Assembly: GCA_900552115.1 (NCBI GenBank)
Contig: URYP01000086.1
Span: 1-9,079 of the forward strand
Reading direction: 5' to 3'
DNA from: an uncultured Oscillospiraceae bacterium
GTDB taxonomy: Bacteria > Bacillota > Clostridia > Oscillospirales > Acutalibacteraceae
Length of the DNA: 9,079 nt
A program made the translations under genes and the position numbers. The notes under the pieces were generated by a model. It was not told the origin of the DNA. It did not search any database and worked only from the letters and a program-made list of their open reading frames with translations. Within the stretch, counting starts at the first letter, position 1, and each line of letters starts with the position of its first letter. This document shows positions 7,130-9,079 of the stretch, in pieces.

Positions 7130-7612
7130 TTACAGAGAGGGTACGGCTATGTTTATAATACGGCGCTGTTGCTGATGGGCGTAATTGACCGTATAAAAAG
7201 TGCCTCCCGTGCTGTGCGTCAAATAGCAGATACAGTACAGGCTATGCTCGACCAAGTATCGATTGCGTCTGTGCATACATCCGGCGGTATACCGGTCTCC
7301 TGTGTAAATTGTGTTGTCCGCCTGCTGTAATATGCTGCGATAAATTCGTTTATCCGTCTCTTGCCATCCGCGGTATTGCTCACGACATGGGAGCACCAAT
7401 CCCAGTTTAAGGTATGGGTAGGTCTGTTTTAGGGACAGAACGGTATGGGCAGCCAGTGTATCGAAGCCCAGCGCACTGCCGGCTAAAAACGTGCGTACTC
7501 CATTTTCTCTGATTAGTTGTTCCATGTTTCGTTTCAGGCAATCTGCGATGATGTCCCTTTCCATAAGCGGCAATTGCCGCTGGCTGGTAAAACAGCAGGT
7601 ATACTCTATCAT
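7130..7612 (-). CDS. SLOG-family (YpsA/DUF1273-like) protein
   Basis: This 160-residue protein appears to be a Rossmann-like SLOG-superfamily member, related to YpsA/DUF1273 and distantly to DprA. Family members are thought to bind nucleotides or nucleotide-derived ligands; the cellular role of this short form is not established. Visible motifs are CCFTSQR at 6-12, GSALGFDTLAA at 45-55, CREQYRGW at 76-83, MHRRNRYLVEHS at 113-124 and TGG at 135-137. Relatives usually carry TGHR where this protein has TSQR, so the first ligand loop is altered. The ATG at 7610-7612 has GGAGGG 6 nt upstream. It is divergent from the XRE regulator and shares a promoter region rich in palindromes, so it is probably controlled by that regulator. 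No membrane segment or signal is present, so it should be cytoplasmic. Confidence 0.75.
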   Translation of the reverse strand: MIEYTCCFTSQRQLPLMERDIIADCLKRNMEQLIRENGVRTFLAGSALGFDTLAAHTVLSLKQTYPYLKLGLVLPCREQYRGWQETDKRIYRSILQQADNTIYTGDRYTAGCMHRRNRYLVEHSLYCICYLTHSTGGTFYTVNYAHQQQRRIINIAVPSL

Positions 7613-7628
7613 TCATATCCCTCCATAT

Positions 7629-7640
7629 ACGATGTATCGT
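7629..7640. promoter_or_regulatory. Near-perfect palindrome ACGATGTATCGT, second candidate operator
   Basis: ACGAT and ATCGT arms flank a 2-nt centre. It lies over the expected start point of the SLOG transcript, 38 bp centre to centre from the first palindrome. A weaker version, CGATTTGTCG, lies at 7682-7691. Confidence 0.5.
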
Positions 7641-7641
7641 A

Positions 7642-7647
7642 ATTATA
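7642..7647 (-). promoter_or_regulatory. Extended -10 promoter of the SLOG gene
   Basis: The minus strand reads TGTTATAAT, a perfect TATAAT with the TGn extension. The -35 region (about 7665-7670) is poor and is overlapped by the palindrome at 7667-7678. Transcription would start near 7635, inside the second palindrome. Confidence 0.6.
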
Positions 7648-7666
7648 ACACAAGATATGCGAATGA

Positions 7667-7678
7667 GCGATATATCGC
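7667..7678. promoter_or_regulatory. Perfect palindrome GCGATATATCGC, candidate XRE operator
   Basis: A 12-bp perfect palindrome in the 116-bp gap between the SLOG and XRE genes. It overlaps the -35 position of the SLOG promoter and lies just upstream of the XRE promoter. It shares CGAT-NN-ATCG with the site at 7629-7640. Confidence 0.55.
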
Positions 7679-7701
7679 ACTCGATTTGTCGCAAAAATGG
7701 A

Positions 7702-7707
7702 TACAAT
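7702..7707 (+). promoter_or_regulatory. Candidate -10 of the XRE regulator gene
   Basis: TACAAT matches five of six positions of the -10 consensus. No good -35 is visible 16-18 nt upstream; the weak third palindrome at 7682-7691 covers that area, which would suit autoregulation. Confidence 0.35.
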
Positions 7708-7715
7708 TTTTTATA

Positions 7716-7722
7716 AGGAGGG
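7716..7722 (+). promoter_or_regulatory. Ribosome binding site choosing the second ATG of the XRE gene
   Basis: AAGGAGGG ends directly at the first ATG (7723), which is too close to be used. The next in-frame ATG at 7729 is 6 nt away, the normal spacing, so it is the preferred start. Confidence 0.65.
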
Positions 7723-7728
7723 ATGAGT

Positions 7729-7971
7729 ATGAATGCAAAAGAGGCTGTAGCCTTTCGTATTCAAGAATTATGTAGAGAGAGGCACATAGCCATTAATGCG
7801 TTGGCGAATATATCCGGTATCACCCCATCCACGGTTTACAGTATACTCAATGCGAAAAGTCAAAATCCCGGAGTGGTTTCACTTCAAAAGTTATGTGATG
7901 GCTTGGAAATATCGTTGAGAGAGTTTTTTGATAGCCCTATATTTGATGATTTGGAACAAGTGATACGCTAA
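7729..7971 (+). CDS. Small XRE-family helix-turn-helix regulator
   Basis: This 80-residue protein (82 if the ATG at 7723 were used) is a stand-alone HTH_3/Cro-like DNA-binding domain. The helix-turn-helix lies at about residues 22-41: INALANISG, then ITPSTVYSILN as the recognition helix. A conserved SLQKLCDGLEISLREFF segment at 51-67 is typical of short Firmicutes XRE proteins. No effector or protease domain is attached. It is divergent from the SLOG gene with CGAT-type palindromes between them, so it probably represses that gene and itself; this is inference from layout. Its composition is AT-richer than both large genes nearby. It has its own promoter and terminator, so it is monocistronic. 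Confidence 0.88.
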   Translation: MNAKEAVAFRIQELCRERHIAINALANISGITPSTVYSILNAKSQNPGVVSLQKLCDGLEISLREFFDSPIFDDLEQVIR

Positions 7972-7978
7972 ATATGTT

Positions 7979-8013
7979 TCCCCCGCCTGCTGTTAAGCGG
8001 GCGGGGGATTTTT
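7979..8013 (+). terminator. Intrinsic terminator of the XRE gene
   Basis: The left arm CCCCCGCCTGC (7980-7990) pairs with GCGGGCGGGGG (7997-8007) with one T-G wobble, enclosing a TGTTAA loop. It is followed by ATTTTTAATTATTTT. It separates the XRE gene from ldh. Confidence 0.9.
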
Positions 8014-8030
8014 AATTATTTTCATATTCT

Positions 8031-8060
8031 CAGACAATTTTCCAAAAAACGCGGTATACT
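8031..8060 (+). promoter_or_regulatory. Promoter of ldh
   Basis: TATACT at 8055-8060 is a good -10. CAGACA at 8031-8036, 18 nt upstream, matches the last four positions of the -35 consensus. The leader would be about 26 nt and includes the GGGAGG ribosome binding site at 8079-8084, 8 nt before the ATG. I see no Rex-type TTGTGA..TCACAA operator. Confidence 0.5.
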
Positions 8061-8092
8061 ATAAGAAAGCAAGTGAAAGGGAGGCACGCACT

Positions 8093-9040
8093 ATGAACAA
8101 CAACCGCAAAATCGTACTGGTGGGCACCGGCATGGTGGGCATGAGCTTTGCCTATGCCGCGCTCAACCAGCATATATGCGACGAACTGGTGCTGGTGGAT
8201 ATCGATAAAAAACGCGCCATGGGCGAGGCCATGGACTTAAATCACGGACTGGCCTTTTCCGGCACCTCTATGAAAATTTCAGCCGGCGAGTACGCCGACT
8301 GCGCCGACGCGGACATTGTAGCCATCTGCGCGGGGGTCAATCAAAAGCCGGGCGAATCCCGCCTGCAATTGCTACAACGCAACACGCAGGTGTTCCAGTC
8401 CATCGTCAATCCGGTGGTGGCGTCAGGCTTCACCGGCATCTTCTTGGTGGCAACCAATCCGGTGGATATTATGACCCGCGTCACCTATGAGCTGTCTGGG
8501 TTCAACGCCAACCGGGTGCTGGGCACCGGTACCACGCTGGATACCGCCCGGCTGCGCTACCTGTTGGGCGATTATTTCGGTGTGGACGCCCGCAATATGC
8601 ATGCTTACGTGATCGGCGAGCATGGAGACAGCGAATTCGTCCCCTGGTCGCAGGCCATGCTGGCTACCCGTTCGGTGCTGGATATCTGCCACTCCGAGCA
8701 GAACAGCTATAAGCTGGAGGACTTGGAGACCATCAGCACCGAGGTGAGGGAGGCGGCCCAAAAAATCATCGAGGCGAAAAAAGCCACTTATTACGGCATT
8801 GGCATGTCCATGACACGCATCGCGCGGGCTATCCTTTCCAATGAAAGCAGCGTGCTCACCGTTTCCGCCCGCCTGCGGGGGGAATACGGCCAGCGGGACG
8901 TGTTTGTGGGAGTCCCCTGCATTGTCAACCGGCAGGGGATCGAACGGGTTCTGGAGCTGTCCATCACCGACGAGGAGAAGGAAAAACTGCTGCATTCCTG
9001 TCAGGTGCTGAGCGAAAGCTACGAGGGCCTGGAGCTGTAA
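8093..9040 (+). CDS. ldh: L-lactate dehydrogenase, predicted FBP-activated
   Basis: This cytoplasmic enzyme reduces pyruvate to L-lactate with NADH, regenerating NAD+ at the end of glycolysis. Its 315 residues are normal family length. The Rossmann motif GTGMVG is at 11-16 and the NAD-selecting Asp is D36 in VLVDID. The substrate loop NQKPGESR (83-90) has Gln84, the lactate rather than malate determinant, and catalytic Arg90. D150 and R153 in LDTARLR and the catalytic His177 in GEHGDSE complete the active site. Arg155 and His170 align with the fructose-1,6-bisphosphate ligands R173 and H188 of Bacillus stearothermophilus LDH, so allosteric activation is expected. The start has GGGAGG 8 nt upstream. 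It is transcribed alone after the XRE terminator; no terminator is visible in the 39 bases left in the window. Confidence 0.96.
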   Translation: MNNNRKIVLVGTGMVGMSFAYAALNQHICDELVLVDIDKKRAMGEAMDLNHGLAFSGTSMKISAGEYADCADADIVAICAGVNQKPGESRLQLLQRNTQVFQSIVNPVVASGFTGIFLVATNPVDIMTRVTYELSGFNANRVLGTGTTLDTARLRYLLGDYFGVDARNMHAYVIGEHGDSEFVPWSQAMLATRSVLDICHSEQNSYKLEDLETISTEVREAAQKIIEAKKATYYGIGMSMTRIARAILSNESSVLTVSARLRGEYGQRDVFVGVPCIVNRQGIERVLELSITDEEKEKLLHSCQVLSESYEGLEL

Positions 9041-9079
9041 CGCTAATAACATTTCCCAGAGGTCCAGAAACGCATATGG

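Overview
The window looks like a stretch of a spore-forming-type Firmicutes (Clostridia) chromosome, probably from a gut or other polymer-rich anaerobic habitat. The grounds are circumstantial: Shine-Dalgarno sequences of the AGGAGG type precede nearly all genes, one secreted protein has a Gram-positive-style signal peptide, another protein carries InlB/Flg_new-type repeats, a YpsA-like SLOG protein lies beside a small XRE regulator, and the lactate dehydrogenase is of the FBP-regulated Firmicutes type. Base composition is uneven. The 3.1 kb beta-helix gene is strongly GC-rich, the small regulator and both divergent promoter regions are AT-rich, and the rest is intermediate.

Layout. (1) Positions 53-3703, minus strand: a 1216-residue secreted protein with two tandem pectate-lyase-type beta-helix domains, enclosed by two copies of the same ~150-residue module. 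(2) Positions 3704-3990: a divergent promoter region containing a 16-bp perfect palindrome next to the likely transcription start of the secreted enzyme. (3) Positions 3991-7080, plus strand: a 1029-residue glycine-rich beta-helix protein with about 18 GGG(I/L) turns, three C-terminal InlB-type repeats and a cysteine-rich tail, but no signal peptide. (4) Positions 7089-7128: an 18-bp perfect hairpin between convergent genes. (5) Positions 7130-7612, minus strand: a small SLOG/DUF1273-like protein. It is divergent from (6) positions 7729-7971, plus strand: an 80-residue XRE regulator. The shared promoter region holds CGAT-NN-ATCG palindromes that look like operators. (7) Positions 8093-9040, plus strand: L-lactate dehydrogenase, preceded by its own promoter and by the strong terminator of the XRE gene.

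Working together. I see no evidence that all genes form one system. The two large proteins share a divergent control region and both are built on right-handed beta-helices. One is clearly exported and probably acts on polysaccharide; the other has no recognisable route out of the cell. The SLOG/XRE pair is a plausible self-contained regulatory unit. The ldh gene is an ordinary, separately transcribed fermentation gene. The observations most worth following are the operator-like palindromes in the two divergent regions, the mirror-image architecture of the secreted enzyme, and the signal-less, cysteine-tailed beta-helix protein.
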